DNA of 64,000 bases, from assembly GCA_013399875.1 (NCBI GenBank), contig VXAZ01000263.1, positions 1,923,262 through 1,987,261 of the forward strand. Reading direction: 5' to 3'. A model generated the notes under the pieces. That model saw only the letters and a program-made list of their open reading frames with translations. It did not search any database and was not told the DNA's origin. The position numbers and the translations under genes were made by a program. The stretch comes from Gymnorhina tibicen. Lineage: Eukaryota > Chordata > Aves > Passeriformes > Artamidae. Of this stretch, positions 28,393 to 40,909 are shown one piece after another; position 1 is the first letter of the stretch; the number at the start of each line of letters is the position of its first letter.

Positions 28393-29710
28393 GTCTATAA
28401 ACTTCTGTACACCTTTCATTGTTCCTTAAATAACCACAACAGGATTTTTTGAAAGGCTGTCAGAGGAGCTTGAGAAATGTCCTCTGGAACCATCATGCAT
28501 CTCAACACAGTGCTTATAACCTGCACTGAGTACATTATCCTCACTTCAGTACATTATACAGAGTGTCAGCTTGGAATAAATGTAAAAAAACCCAACAAAA
28601 CAATAAAATATTCTCCTTCTGGAGGTACTGATAAGAATTGCTGTAAGCACTGATTGGGTCCAGTTTGAGTTAGTTAGCACTGAATGGAATAAATGTCTCT
28701 AGCATCTTAAGAGTCTAAACATAAAAGAAAGTTGAGGCATATATGATATGTGATATGTGAAGGCATAGCTAGATAACAATAAGAGACAGAAAATCTGCCA
28801 GTCATCAAGTGAAGTCATCTATTTCTTAACCCTGTCAATGAATAACTCTACTGAATCGCGTCAATAACTGAATTGTTCTCAAATTATTTATGTTGGGAAG
28901 GTACCAAAATCAAGATTAATTATATCATGCAGCTTCACGAAGCGTTGATAAAGCTTGGAATGGTAGGTAAGAAAGGTGAATGTGTTGCATAGGGAGGAAG
29001 GAAATTTGCATTTATAGTTACTGGAGATGATATTATTTGACTTGAAAACATCTGCCTATGCATGAAGGACCAACAGCACATCACGAGCACCTGTGTTCAC
29101 TGTTCTTGCTTCTGACTTTTAGCATGACCTTGGATTCGAAGTAAATATTTCTATTTAAAAGCAAACAAATCCTTTTAAACCTGGGCTCTGGATCACTAGC
29201 ATGAACACCTCCTCCTCCCATTCCCCAGGTCCCCAAGTGGCCCTCAGCTCACTAGATGGCAGCCCGACATCACAGCTCCCAACAAAACCCCACATTACTG
29301 ATGGCAGCAGAACACCCATATGTCACACCTTACTGGCACTAGAAACAGCTACTGCTAATATTATATATTACTTTGAACCATTTAGTGAAGGTTATGTACA
29401 GGAAAAATGTAATATTGAGCTCAAGGGTTTCTCAGGAAAGGATCCAAGCAGGTGAAGCATTGGGTTGAAGGTACAGTAGTCAAGCAAAAATGTGCAAGAA
29501 AAGGGACTTCTCTTATTTAAAGGGATTGTACCTGGTGTGGTTTTTTCTTTTTTTACTTTTTTTTTTTTTTCAATTGGGACTAGTGATAAGGAAATGAAAC
29601 AGAAGCAGCAGGAGGGAAGCAGTCACTGTAATGTGCTTAGTCACGTTCAGCTCTCCATGTTTTGCAGATACAGCAGAGCTAAGCCTTAGAGCTAGACTTA
29701 GGGGGTTACA

Positions 29711-29737
29711 GATTTTATGGATTTTATGGATTTTATG
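29711..29737. repeat. 9-bp tandem triplicate
   Basis: gattttatg is repeated three times perfectly. It lies in intron sequence with no evident role. Confidence 0.9.
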
Positions 29738-30235
29738 TATGCCATTCATGCAAGAGAGTTTGAATCTGGATTCTTGATGGACAGAAACGTGGATGGAATG
29801 GAAAGGCTTCACTCTTAATCCTTCTGAACATGTTGGTGTCAGTATCACCCTCATGCCAGTCTTCTCCAGATCCCTTGCACGCTCTCACTGATTCGGCACC
29901 CTGGGTCGGCATTGCCTCCACTCAGAGGCATTTGCTGAGAACTGGGAACCTGACTGAGGAAACTGCAGGCCAGTTAAGAAATAAGAAACAGGATGCTGTG
30001 TCCAGGAAAGCCCAAGCAAAATAAAATTATCACCGTTGGAAATTCAGGCCATTTGCAAAGCAGACACATGCCAAAAATGCCACTGGAAAAGGCTTTGGTA
30101 ATTTATTTTGCTTTCTGCAAAGTTTTGATGAACATAACATATATTTTCTGCCTCAGTTTCCCATTCCCACTCTGCTTTTTTTCCCCAGGATGATGCAGAA
30201 TCTCAAACACTGTTTAAATACTAATTTAATATTAC

Positions 30236-30344
30236 CTGTGATGTTAAGGAGTCCAGATTTTCATTACAATTAAGAATTTGGGGGGCTTTAAAGTAGGAAT
30301 TTTCCTTTCTCTGGAGCACATCCGGATTGCTGCTGAAGCATTAT
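30236..30344 (-). pseudogene. ADGRG7: ADGRG7 exon: NCNENL segment with indel
   Basis: The block runs from acaaaattacag to TCACAG|gtaata. The 5' part reads NASAAIRMCSRE (human NAGNPMAVRLCS). The 3' part reads NCNENLDSLTSQ (human NCNENLETLEKQ) but in another frame. The change falls at or near a run of six C, so a 1-nt deletion there is likely. In the joined frame from the previous exon (phase 2) the second codon would be TAA, so the junction is also out of register. Confidence 0.87.
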
Positions 30345-30948
30345 CTGTAATTTTGTAAAAGCAGAAAGATATGCATTTAGGACAGAAGCTCTCACACATA
30401 CACATGACCTCACTGGGAATTAAAACTGTTCTGTGGATGTGACACCCTATCCAGTGTTGCTTTCTTCTGCTTGTAAAATTGTCTTTCAGTGTTACAAGCA
30501 ACCATCAATTATTTAACTATTTATTGTTCTTTTTAGAATATGTGGTTTACATTCATGTACACAGTCCTGGCAGAGTGGCTGACATTCTTTATGTCAAAGT
30601 CAGACAGGCTTTAGTTATGTTAGAGCTGCAGAAACACATCTCTTACTTGGGAGGCACTGGCATCAGAACTGAGCTGTCAGAAAGACTTTTAACCATGTCC
30701 TGAAACACACAGTTTATAATTCATGAAAGAAATTCGAAGGACATGTGGAGCAACCATGCAACATTCATTCCTCTACACGGTCTCTGAAAGCTGAGACAGT
30801 TCATGGAACCACAGTTGATGGAAAGCATCCTGAATCCCAATGCTAGATAGTAGGATATAAACAGGTTGTGTTTCTGTTAAAAGGCTGTTCAGGACCCTGA
30901 CTCTCCTCCCAGCCCCAGACAGGCACAGATCCATCTCAGCATGTGTAC

Positions 30949-31072
30949 CTGAAATTCTCTGCATTTGGGGTAGAAAGCTTTGTAGAAAAGTTTGTGCTGT
31001 GGAGTTCTGGCTTCAAACACAGACCTCTCATCTGGTCTAATAATCCAACAGGGTTCACAAACCTTACATTTA
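30949..31072 (-). pseudogene. ADGRG7: ADGRG7 exon: cysteine-bearing extracellular segment
   Basis: After a long pyrimidine tract ending cccaaaag the block reads VNVRFVNPVGLLDQMRGLC and ends TTTCAG|gtacac. It joins in phase 1 to the EGF-like exon. The P-V-G followed by Cys eight residues later matches the ARIPVGRYGPSLQTC spacing of human ADGRG7. The exon is open in this frame, but its end phase (2) does not fit the next block (needs 1), pointing to an indel. Confidence 0.68.
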
Positions 31073-32273
31073 CTTTTGGGAAATGGAAGCAAAAGGAAAG
31101 AAACGCATACCATTCACAGTATCAGGTGCACCTTTTTCTTTGGAGTGATTTACCCACTCTAATCCGTTCAAAAGCAAGGGCTTTTATATTGCTTTCAGAA
31201 ATGTTCACTGTCTCAGTACTGTAGTCACAAAAATTGACTGCACAGAAAGAAAAATATATATATATATCCAGATTAAATATTTTTAGCATAAGGATCAGTT
31301 TTCAAAAATAAAATAGTATTGAGACAACAGAAGCTCATTGAATCTTTTGCCCTAAATGAAATAAATGCAGTTAGGTAAATCTTGTCTAAACCCAAGCTCG
31401 TAAGCAGCCACAAGTGATATTTTTGAAGTTAGTGAAGTCTTAAAAGCCTGTATTTCTTGCCATCTCTTCTATTTTCACTGATTTAGTCCTAGAAAATCTG
31501 TGAAATATTGTAAAGCCTCACCTTTGGTGTCTTAATACCTGAGCAGAAATCAGATTTGGTAACCTAATGCCACAGAATACAGCAGGGGGCAAAAATACAC
31601 ACTTTTGAACAATTAATGCGGAGCAGTCCTTTGGTGACTCTAAACTATGATGGGTTGGATATGACTTCTGGTGCAGGAAGTTTCTGCCCTGCTGTCTGCT
31701 GGACTGGGACAGGCTGACCACCCCAGACCCGACAGCTGGTACTGGCTACATCTAAAGGCAGCATGATGAGCCGGGTGAACCCTGGCCTGACCCATGAGAG
31801 CAGCCTGTTACATTCTCATGTACCATACTGCTATAACTTAACACAAATTTACCTCACAAAGCTGCAAACACTTGGAAAAAATATTGCAGCACACAGGCAG
31901 AAAATTTTTGCTTCATTTTATGACTTGCAACATCCTGTTTTTGCTAACTTTTGCTAATTCAGACCACATTTCAGCTGACTATGTCCCATTAGCAGGACTG
32001 ATTCAAAGCATACTTATGGTCAGGGTCCTGAGGGGGCTTAGGAAACCTGGAGTGTTCTCTGTGTTCTGGCACAGGCTTCCTTGTCAGGTTACTTAACTCT
32101 GTGGATCTTATTTTCTACAGGGTCTCAGTTTCCCATTATACAATGACACTTCCCTTCTACACAAATTAATATGCACAAATAAGGATGCATGATGCTGCGA
32201 AGATGAGGCTGCCTTACAGCACTATACCTGAGTCGTGCCTGCCAGAAGGTGGTTAGCAGGACAAGGTGTCTAA

Positions 32274-33195
32274 AAATTCTGGTGGAAGGAACCTCTGGAG
32301 GGCATCTAGGACAAACAGAGGCTCCACATCGTCCCTAGGAGACGTGCTGCAGTGACACGCTGCCTTTTTAAATCCAAGCATTTCTCTTCATGCTCAATCT
32401 CATGTCTCAAACTGCGTCTTATGACTGCTGTGTCTTGCTTTACTTTCTGGTGGTGCAGAGAAGGTTTGGGTTTGATGGTCTTTGCAACTCCCTCTCAGCT
32501 GGAGGCTGCTGTTAGCCCTGCCCTCAGTCTCCTCTTCAGCACATGAACAAGTTCAACTCCCTCCCATGCTTCCTGCAGGCCACCTGTCCAAAGCTCCTCA
32601 CTGACCTCACTGCATCCTGCTGAACCCTCTCCAGCTTCCCTAAGTCTGGTTTACCTGGCTTGCAGGTGGCAAAACTAAGCTTATATTTCCCAGTGGTGCC
32701 TCACCAGTGCCAGGAAGGGCAGGGTAAAAGCGTCCATCAGCCTGTCTCCCTCCACATAACACAGCTGCTCTCCCACCTTGTTTGCAGAGAACCATACGCT
32801 GTTGAATCACATTGAACTTGGCATCCACCGTCACTCCCAGGTAGTTTCCAGCAGGCCTGCTCCTCAGCCAGCAAGTTCCTGGTCCGTACCATTGTCCCTG
32901 GCACGGGGATCAGCACTTATTCCTGCTGGACACGGTAAGGTTTCTGTTGGAATGATCTTCAGGTTTCTCAAGTTCTTCTGCATCAAAGCTCTGCCATTAA
33001 CTGTGTCAGCAATGCCTCTGCCCCACTCCAGGTTCAGTGCTGTGGGCATAATTGCTGAGAGCATGTGCTGTGTCATGGTCCAGGTCTTTGATGAAGACAC
33101 TGAATGATTTTGCCCTATTATTGACCAGCACGTTGCTGTACTTTTACAATATCCTGATCAAGTCACTGATTGCTACCCTTTGAGTTTGGCTGTTG
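32274..33195 (-). mobile_element. CR1 LINE, part 1 (interrupted)
   Basis: Antisense CR1 3' region and the end of the reverse-transcriptase ORF, with segments such as 'ctttgcaactccctctcagctg', 'gcctcaccagtgccaggaag' (shared with the 2.0-kb copy) and 'ctccaggttcagtgctgtgggc'. It stops abruptly at the LTR. The matching continuation lies beyond the LTR at 34559. Confidence 0.85.
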
Positions 33196-34558
33196 TTGTG
33201 GTTTGACGCTGGCTAAATGCCAGGCACTCACAAAAAAAAACACCTACTTATTTTCCTCTGCTATAGCTGAGCAGAGGAGAGGGAATTGAAAACTTTGTTT
33301 TCATGAGTTGAGATAAGGATTATTGGAAAAAAAACCACTTTAAGGCAAAACAGGTTCAAAACTTAAACAGTATAAAGAAGATTTATTATTAACAGAATTA
33401 AAAGTGAAAAGGGTAATGAGAACTAAAGTAAACCTTCAGAACACCTTTCTTTCCCAGTCCCTCCCTCTTTCCACCGACTGTGCACGGAAACAAAACATGG
33501 GGTTTTGGTCAGTATTTCACTTCTTAAAAGTCTTTCTGCAGTATGCTGAAGGAAAAGAGTTTCTTCTGCTATGCTGTGGGATCCTTCCCACGGGAGACAG
33601 AGATAGTTCTCTACGAACTTTTCTAGCGTGGTTTTAACTTTCACAAACAGCAACCCGCCCAACCTGCTGTAACCCAAGTCCCTCCCATGGGCCAAGCAGT
33701 CTTCCCACATCTGCCTAGCGTGGGTCATTTTAGTTCATGGGGTTTAGTCTTTTAAGGACAAACTGTTCTAGTTGGGAAGCAAAGGCTCTCTTCCTCTATC
33801 TCTAAAAGCAAGGGTCATCTCTCTCTGTTCGAGTTCCTCACTAGATTACAGCTTTTCAGTATCCATGCACTGCAGCGTGAGCACTCTTTTTCACAGGCTG
33901 CGCATGGATCTCTGCACCCCCCATGCACCTCATGAATTATGGGGAAACATAATACATTTGTTGTATCATAGTCCTCACCACGGCTTGCAGGAGAATCTCA
34001 GCTCCAGTGCTTGGAGCACCTCTTCCCTCTCCTTTTCACTGACCTCGGTGCCGCCATGTTGGTTCTCTTCACGTGTCCTCACTTTTCCTTTCCCTCTGAC
34101 TTGGAAGAAAGTTAGTGTCTGTGTGTTGGAGTTGAGAGGCTGATCTCGTCTGGGGTCCACACCGGGGAATTGCTCACCATGTCTCTCGCTGCTGGCCACG
34201 TGGTCCCTGCCAGCATCGCACGGCTGGCCTTGACCGCATGGTCCTGGCCGGCACCGCACGGGCGGCTCCGGCCTCAGGAGGGCCCCGGCCGCGCAAGCTC
34301 AGCCTCGGAAGGCCCCGGCCACACAGCCCAGGATGGGTCCCGGCAGCCGCCTCACCACCCTTCAGGAGAAGAAAAGAGCTTCCTGTGGTTTTTCCTTTCT
34401 TAAATATGTCATCACAGAGGCGTTACCAACTTGTCTAATTGGGCCAGTAACCTGCCCATTGTCGGAGCCTTCAGTGATTGGCTCTGTGCCGGACATAGAA
34501 GTTTTGAGCAGCTTTTCTCCCGCCCTCTCCAAAAACCAGGCTGTGTTAAACCAACAGA
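33196..34558 (-). mobile_element. LTR inserted into a CR1
   Basis: The insert opens TTGTGGTTTGACGCTGGC with the TAAATGCCAGGCAC motif, related to the start of the 4.65-kb LTR. It continues with a TTTATT (AATAAA on minus), repeated 'tcccacggg/cttcccac' modules, a GC-rich end and AACCAACAGA. The hexamer CTGTTG occurs immediately outside each end (33190-33195 and 34559-34564) and may be the target duplication, though the termini are not the usual TG/CA at those exact positions. No internal retroviral coding region is present: it is a solo LTR, diverged from the 4.65-kb copy. Confidence 0.8.
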
Positions 34559-35050
34559 CTGTTGAGGTAAGTTTCAACCCAGAGAGTTGTCCGTTCACCC
34601 AAACCACATGTCTTCACCTACCAAACAAGAATGCTGAGGGACATGGTGTCAAAGGCGTCTCTAAAATCAAAGTGTATTACATATTGTTACTCTTCTGTTG
34701 TCTACATAGACAGTTATTCAGTCAGATTGGTCCTGCATGTAAATCCATGCTGTTCCTGATCATCTTCTGGTCTCTCATATGCATGGAAATAGACTCCAAG
34801 ACGACACGTTCCAAAATGCTTTTAGCACCTGAGGTAAGCCTGATTGGCTTATGGTTCCCCCAGATCTGCTTCTTGCCTTTCTTAAAGGTGAACATAATAT
34901 GGATCTTTTTCCAGTTCTCTGTGGCCTCTTTTCATCACCATAGGTGTCAGGAGTCCCACAGGGGTATCAGCCAGGTCCTTCAGCTGTCTTGAATGAATCC
35001 TCTCTAGACCCATGGATTTGAATACCTTTGTGATGATCCTGCCTTTCCTC
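34559..35050 (-). mobile_element. CR1 LINE, part 2 (continuation)
   Basis: The text resumes the CR1 consensus where part 1 stopped: 'aagtttcaaccca', 'aaatccatgctgttcctgatc', 'cctgattggcttatggttcc' and 'ggatctttttccagttctct', all typical of the antisense CR1 reverse-transcriptase ORF. It is older than the LTR, which split it. Confidence 0.85.
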
Positions 35051-35299
35051 TGATGGATGAAAGCCAAAAATAAGTTGCTATGAACACATATGCTTTCATA
35101 CACATGAGTACCTATTCAAGCTTAATTTTTTTTTCTAGTCATTCAAGCCTTGATCCGAAAGCGGTTTGGGCTGGTTTATATGCTTGTACTACTTGGTTTC
35201 AGACTTAAAAAAGAGAGTCCATCTGAAATAAAATCTTCGCACTGATGCAAATCTTAAATTATTCCAAATATTTTAACTTCATTAGGATTGCCCAGATTA

Positions 35300-35322
35300 A
35301 AACAAAACAAAACAAAACAAAG
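35300..35322. repeat. (AAAAC)n microsatellite
   Basis: Four to five units of aaaac in the large ADGRG7 intron. Confidence 0.85.
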
Positions 35323-36252
35323 CAAAATTTTAAGAAGCCAAACAGAATAAACCACAAAGTAAGAAGGAAACCAGGCCCTTTGTCATGATTTGTGAAAGAA
35401 AATAACCATGACATAATGTAGAAAAGCAACAAATTATGAGCCAAGTGGAAATTTTTCATCATTGCTGGAACAAAAGTAATTGGGTTACAAAAGCTGTCTA
35501 CGCTGTATGCTATGCTCTCTTTTCCTGGCAATAAACCAGATCACCTCTTCCATACTCCCAGCACCTGACTGCCTTTTCTTCCAGCCTCCTCAACACCTTT
35601 AGCACTATGATCCCCTACTCTTTATGCTTCATTACGTCTCAGCCCCTCTCACCTCTTAGATCCATTTTTATATTCTCAGTACATAAAATATACATCTCCA
35701 TTTTGTTAGCTGGTGAAGAGGAGACAAATGTCATGAGCAGTTTATGCACCTTAGTTAATCTGGATTGACTGGACTGACTGGCCATGTGGCCTCCACCTCC
35801 TCACTGATGGCGTAAGTTTCCTTTCCTTTTCCTCACTGAGATATTTATAAGGTTGGTCTTCTGTAGCCAACCACGGATATGTGCAAAACTTGTAAGATAT
35901 TGAGACCTTTAAGATCTGTAACCATCCAGTAAATTTAGTTGAAACTGGTCAGCAAGTTAAAGAAGGTGCCAAGAAAGTGGAACAACAGATAGATGGACAG
36001 TATAAACATTTCTCAGGAACACAGAGTAAAATTCAGGGTCTGTAATTTCAATAATGTTTGTTATGATTTCAAGTTAATTGTGTCTGTCCAAACATTCTTA
36101 CCTCATGTATTTTAACAGCTATAGCTATTAAAATCTGTTCTTTAAGGCAATTCACAGCAAATCAAATACAGAACACTAGAGCAGTGAACAAAGGGAATTA
36201 TAGAATCATCATAACGCTTTGTTTCCAGTGCTGAAATTCAAGCCATGATTAT

Positions 36253-36300
36253 TTTATTTGAGCCAACTTCTCTGAAACGTTTTGCCCAAATGTTCCAATC
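36253..36300. repeat. 48-bp repeated sequence, copy 1
   Basis: This stretch (tttatttg through tgttccaatc) matches 46602-46649 at 46 of 48 bases in the same orientation. Sequence on either side does not match. I do not recognise the family. Confidence 0.85.
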
Positions 36301-37000
36301 AGTCATGAATTCAGTCAAGCCATCATTGTCTGTTGGATGTGCTGCCCATCCCGTCACAAGGGAAATAACGTGGAAGACCTGAACTTTCCATCTACCTATC
36401 AGTCTCCACCAAGCATATTTTCCTGGACATGCTGCAGATATTTTGACATCCTTCTGACCAAATATGTCACATCATTTGACAAAAGCACAGCTGACACACG
36501 ACGGTGTATTTGTGTCTCACACTGGCCACGTTGTGGGTTGTTGGCCTGGGAAAAAATGAGCTGGGGATTTTACCAGCTCTGGACATCCTTCAGCTCGGCA
36601 GCTGGCAGCCTCCCAGCACAGGGCAGTGCAGAGATGCCGTGTTGTGGCAGAGGGGACTGAAATGGGAGTCAACCAGGACAGTGCTATTCCAGGTGTAGGA
36701 AATTTGACTCATCCAAGACCAGTGCCAGTGGCAGCAGGAGCTGAAGGCAGGCATTGTCCTGCAGGGTGCTGAGGTGGATGGTGTCCTCAAACACAGGGCA
36801 AATCCAGACATGGCAGCAGTGGTCACTGAGGTCTGAATCAGATTTTCAAATCACTGTGATCTTCAAACAGGGGAGTTCAAACAACAGCCAAACGGGCTAG
36901 AAACAGTCCACAGATTGTTGAAACCTGTAATGTCTTCCCCAGATATATTATTCCTTCGAGGTGGGTGGAAGATACAGCCTCACCAAGGGAGAAGAGGCAT

Positions 37001-37036
37001 GGCACTGCTTGCAGATATGGCACTGCTTGCAGATCT
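37001..37036. repeat. 18-bp tandem duplication
   Basis: ggcactgcttgcagat plus two bases is repeated head to tail with one mismatch. Confidence 0.85.
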
Positions 37037-37143
37037 GACCCTGCTGAGCAGGTCTCAGCAGCGGGAAAGGTCAGGGATCTCCCAGAGTGGAGGGGTTCCC
37101 AGAAATTATGCCAGCTGCCCATGCTGTCCTGGCTTGTACTGAC

Positions 37144-37250
37144 CTATGTGATAAAGAGATCCCACCCACTCCTCTGGGCACACGCAGGCTCCATCCTGAC
37201 AGCTGCCACTGTTGAGACAGAAGCACAGAGATTCATGGGTTCTGTAATGC
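37144..37250 (-). pseudogene. ADGRG7: ADGRG7 exon: EGF-like module
   Basis: This 107-nt block runs from tttatttacacag to CATAG|gtcagt and joins the start exon in phase 2. It encodes HESLCFCLNSGSCQDGACVC and PEEWVGSLYH, aligning with EFCRNGGTWENGRCIC and TEEWKGLRC in human ADGRG7. The pattern C-x-N-x-G, then C-x-C, then EEW-x-G is diagnostic of the short EGF-like domain. The last cysteine of the module (human LRC) is Tyr here, so one disulfide cannot form. The frame is open. Confidence 0.9.
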
Positions 37251-37280
37251 CTGTGTAAATAAAGAATCAAAATAAACCTA

Positions 37281-37314
37281 TAGATAGATAGATAGATACA
37301 CATATATATATATC
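37281..37314. repeat. (TAGA)n (TA)n microsatellite
   Basis: Four tagata units run into a tata tract, just outside the acceptor of the EGF-like exon. Confidence 0.9.
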
Positions 37315-37363
37315 TCTTCATTAATGGGTATGTAAAACAATGTATCTATTTAATTTGATGAAG

Positions 37364-37383
37364 GAAAGAAAGAAAGAAAGAAA
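37364..37383. repeat. (GAAA)n microsatellite
   Basis: Five gaaa units in ADGRG7 intron 1. Confidence 0.9.
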
Positions 37384-40300
37384 TGTATTTTTGAAGCCTC
37401 AGCTAAAAAATATGTATGACCCATATTCTCACCCATATGCTCAGTCACTTGCCCCTAAACCAATGCCATGAACGTGGGGTCAAAGCTTCCAAATAAGAAT
37501 TTGCATTCCCAAACCAACGTAAGTGGAAACGGTTTTGTGTAGATGCTGAATGAGCAGGAGTGTGGCCCTCCAGATCAAACTGCTGAGTCCATGAAAAACC
37601 CAAATTACTTCTGCAGGAATTCACGGGACCAGGAAGGCAAAACAATGCCACAGATTCCCAGTACTGAAGGGCCTAGAACAATAAGAAGGACATGGATAGT
37701 CACACATCCAAGAATCAGATATGGATGCTAAGATTTAAGACAGGCATTATAGGATAAAACAGAAAAAACCCCATGCCTGAACTTCAGCCATAGCTGCTAT
37801 ACCCACTTCAGGACAGGTGACAATTTTTATTCTGTCTTTTGGCAGAAATAGTGGATTTTCTTCAAAGTAGTCATTGAACTGGCTGCCACAGCTTCAGGAA
37901 ACAGAAAAGCACAGTCTAAGCAATAGTAGGGAAATTGCAGATGTTAGAAATTTCTGAATATATTATGGTATTTCCTGTGAACAGCGAGCTCTGAAAAGGT
38001 TAAAGTTTTTTTAAAAAGAGACTGGCAAATCTTGAATGGCTAAGGGGTATTCTGCAGCAGAAGTTGCAACAGGGAAGGGGTTGGTGGACCTCAGTCTTAA
38101 AAAGATAGATCCAAAATCTGGGGGATCTCTGCAGACCAGAATTTCCTCACAGTCAGGTCCCTAAGTGAAGGATGAAGTTGGAATCCTTTCCAATAAGGAA
38201 ATTGCACACGTAAGCACTGGGTGTAGTGTATGGCTTCAAATAATGCAGAAAACTGGATTTGAGGACTGCCATTTGATCTGATATTTTAATGCCTGTGTTT
38301 TGAGACACTGACAAACTGAGTAAATCCAGAACATTCAAAAGTAAACAGCACTGCCAGGAACACGTGTCACTGTATATTTCTAATGTTCTCCCTGAACTAG
38401 AGAGATTGCTTAACTTCTTACTCTTTAATGGGATTCATATAACTGGAAGATTATTACAAACTCTAAGGGCCGTGCCACGTGGCAGAGGTAATTCCGTTCT
38501 TGGCACTCTTTGCTCAGCTCTTGCTCACGTTATTGCTATTTAGCAGTTGTGTTTCAGGCTGTCTCAGCTCCACTGCAGCCAGATGTCTCTGGTGATAGTG
38601 GAATAACATCTAAGTGTCACTAGGTAATGTCTGTACCAGCCATCAGCTTTTCAAAACACATCATCTCTCCGTTGGAAATCTTACAGGCAGGAAAGGAAAT
38701 CTCCTCCAGCGATCGAGATTTGTGTGCCCCAGCTAAGCAGCTGTGGAGAACATCTGTATTTGTGGGAGCTGGGTGTCTGATCACGCAGTTGTCGCTCCAC
38801 TGCGCAGCAGCGCTGTCTCACCAGCCAGGCACACAGTGTGGCACCTGGGGCCATGTGGCAGAGACCCTGCTTTGGACTGGGAGCCTGGGAACCCGCAGGA
38901 CGCTGGGGAACCTGCAGCACAGCTCCAAGCCTCTGCCTTGCTTGGTGAGCACAAACCCGAAGCAGCCAGGCCAGGCATACTGCTGGGTCATCTGGCACAA
39001 AGGATTGCAAAACCGGCGAGGGAGCAGGGCTGCCCTGCAGGTGCCTGGACCCTGGGCTGCCAGCGGAGGAGCAGTGGCTGGGACAGCCTCGGGTGGGAGC
39101 AGTGCTGGAGCTGCTGCTGCTGCTGCAGCCAGCTGGGGCAATGTTGGTCACGGGATGCAAAGGAGTGCAAGGAAAGGGAAAGGTGGAAAGGAAGACTGGG
39201 CTGACGCTCCTTCGAAAGCAACAAGACAGAAAAGCAGGCAGCTGTGGGGTAAAAAGTTCAGCATTTACCCCTGGAGGTGTAGACAGAGCTGCCGTGAAGC
39301 CCGTGCAACAAAGGGCAGGTGACAGCAAAGGGCATCAGCCTTACCTTTGTATTCCCTGAAAGAGTTCCTCTGTAATAACGTGGCACTTACCGGACCTGTT
39401 AATGCCAGGCAAAACTGTGCCTCTGTTTAGTGCTTCCTGGTAACTTTTCTTAGCCTGCTGTTCAAGGTCTCATGAAGCTTTTCTCTTTTTTCAGAGGGAA
39501 ATCTGTGTCTTTCACAAATGCAAAGTCCTGAGCTGACTAATGCAGTGACATCTACTGCACATGCAGTAACTCACCAGGCTCCAGTAATTGTGGCACTGGC
39601 TTAAAATCATGGGGTTCTTCTGGTTTTATTTTATGTTTCAGAAAACATCTTCTTCATCTTTGTCTTTTAAGTTTTGCAGACATTAATCATGTCAAGAATC
39701 CCACTGATTTTTGACCATACATATTTCTAAACTGAAACTGTATGATTCTTGCATAATGCCATGAACTGTTGAGGGTGTTTTAATCAAGCATCATGGGAAC
39801 TGTTGACGCTGATACTTGTGGTTGAAATCCGAATAAAGAAGAAACTCTACGACTATGCACAGCAAGCAATGCAGATGAGCATGGAAATATTCTCCATCCC
39901 TCAAGCAGCTGCAGTTGAAATGCCTTTCTTAGCAGCTCGTTTGCCTGCAGCTGTGTTAGGCACAAGCAGAGGAATCCCCACGCTGCACTGAGATTTAACT
40001 CCCATCTCATCTTGGTTTGGCTCTATCAAGCCAAACAAAGCTCTGAGCATGTAGTGATATTAGCAAAGGTAGATTATTACTGACATATGTTAAATAATCA
40101 CTGTTTACTTTCATGTCCTCTCTTGGGCTCAGGTATGTTCAATCCCTACAAACATCTGCTAAATCTCTTGAAGTAAATGTAACCTAATGAATCCTCATAT
40201 AAACTTTTCTTCAGGCTTCTTGGTCTTAAATCATGTCTGACTCTCTACTGGACAAGCAGCCAGGACTACTTGATTCTTTCCATGAATTTTGAATATAGGT

Positions 40301-40909
40301 CTGTGCATAGTTTTGTGTCACATCAATATGGTGAATATTCTGCTGAGAGGAAACACTGACCAGCTTTCTGCTCCAAGTTTCCATACGGAAATGTTTTACA
40401 AGAATACATTGACCTGATTTTCAGATATAGAAAATGCAAATCTCTGATATGCTTTCAGTAAATATTTCTGCAATGCAAGTTGCAGTGAGAACATGAACAG
40501 GTGCTATATGCATGCAAACACACAAGAATCTCCAAAGTAAATATTTCCGTTTAAAAATATGATTTACTAGACTACCTAGAGGTTTGTTTTTGTCTTTTGA
40601 AAAATAAATCAAATTTCCACCAGAAGAGTGAGAAAATGTCAAGACATTTCTCAGAGTTATATCAAAGGGGTCATTTGCAGTGTACACGTTACAATGAAAA
40701 CACTCCAGAGACTGCTTGTCATCCTATTCTGTTTTACAGCAGCATCAAAGTTTGGGGTGCTTCTTGAAACATTATTGTAAGAAGAAAAATATTTCTACCT
40801 GAGAAGCATGCAACACAGACGTAATAATGTTTGTCAGCAGTCATGCTTAAATATTTAAGGAAAAGAAAAAGAACCCAAAGAGTTCAAGTAAGGTAGAATA
40901 ATTTCTCAC

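Larger units (their letters stand above)
27880..30235 (-). other. ADGRG7: ADGRG7 intron with CR1 fragment
   Basis: This 2.4-kb interval contains an antisense CR1 fragment at about 28.08-28.39 kb, a poly-T tract at about 29.56 kb and a 9-bp triplicate at 29.71 kb. The small ADGRG7 segment expected between the two flanking exons was looked for and not recognised. Confidence 0.65.
31073..37143 (-). other. ADGRG7: ADGRG7 intron with nested CR1 and LTR
   Basis: This 6.1-kb intron is the largest of the locus. It holds a CR1 split by an LTR (32.27-35.05 kb), a short (AAAAC)n tract at 35.3 kb, one copy of the 48-bp repeat at 36253 and an 18-bp tandem duplication at 37001. Otherwise it has no recognisable content. 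Confidence 0.75.
37251..40909 (-). other. ADGRG7: ADGRG7 first intron
   Basis: This 3.7-kb intron contains GATA/TA and GAAA microsatellites at 37.28-37.38 kb. A GC-richer stretch at about 38.7-39.3 kb has a short (CTG)n run near 39108; overlapping 200-codon ORFs on both strands there have no domain similarity. No exon is recognised. Confidence 0.65.

Noticed and set aside
33772..34992. Plus-strand ORFs of 123 and 219 codons
   Set aside because: They run through LTR and antisense CR1 sequence.
38627..39359. 200-230 codon ORFs on both strands in ADGRG7 intron 1
   Set aside because: Opposite-strand ORFs of equal length in a GC-rich patch; no recognisable protein, no splice logic.
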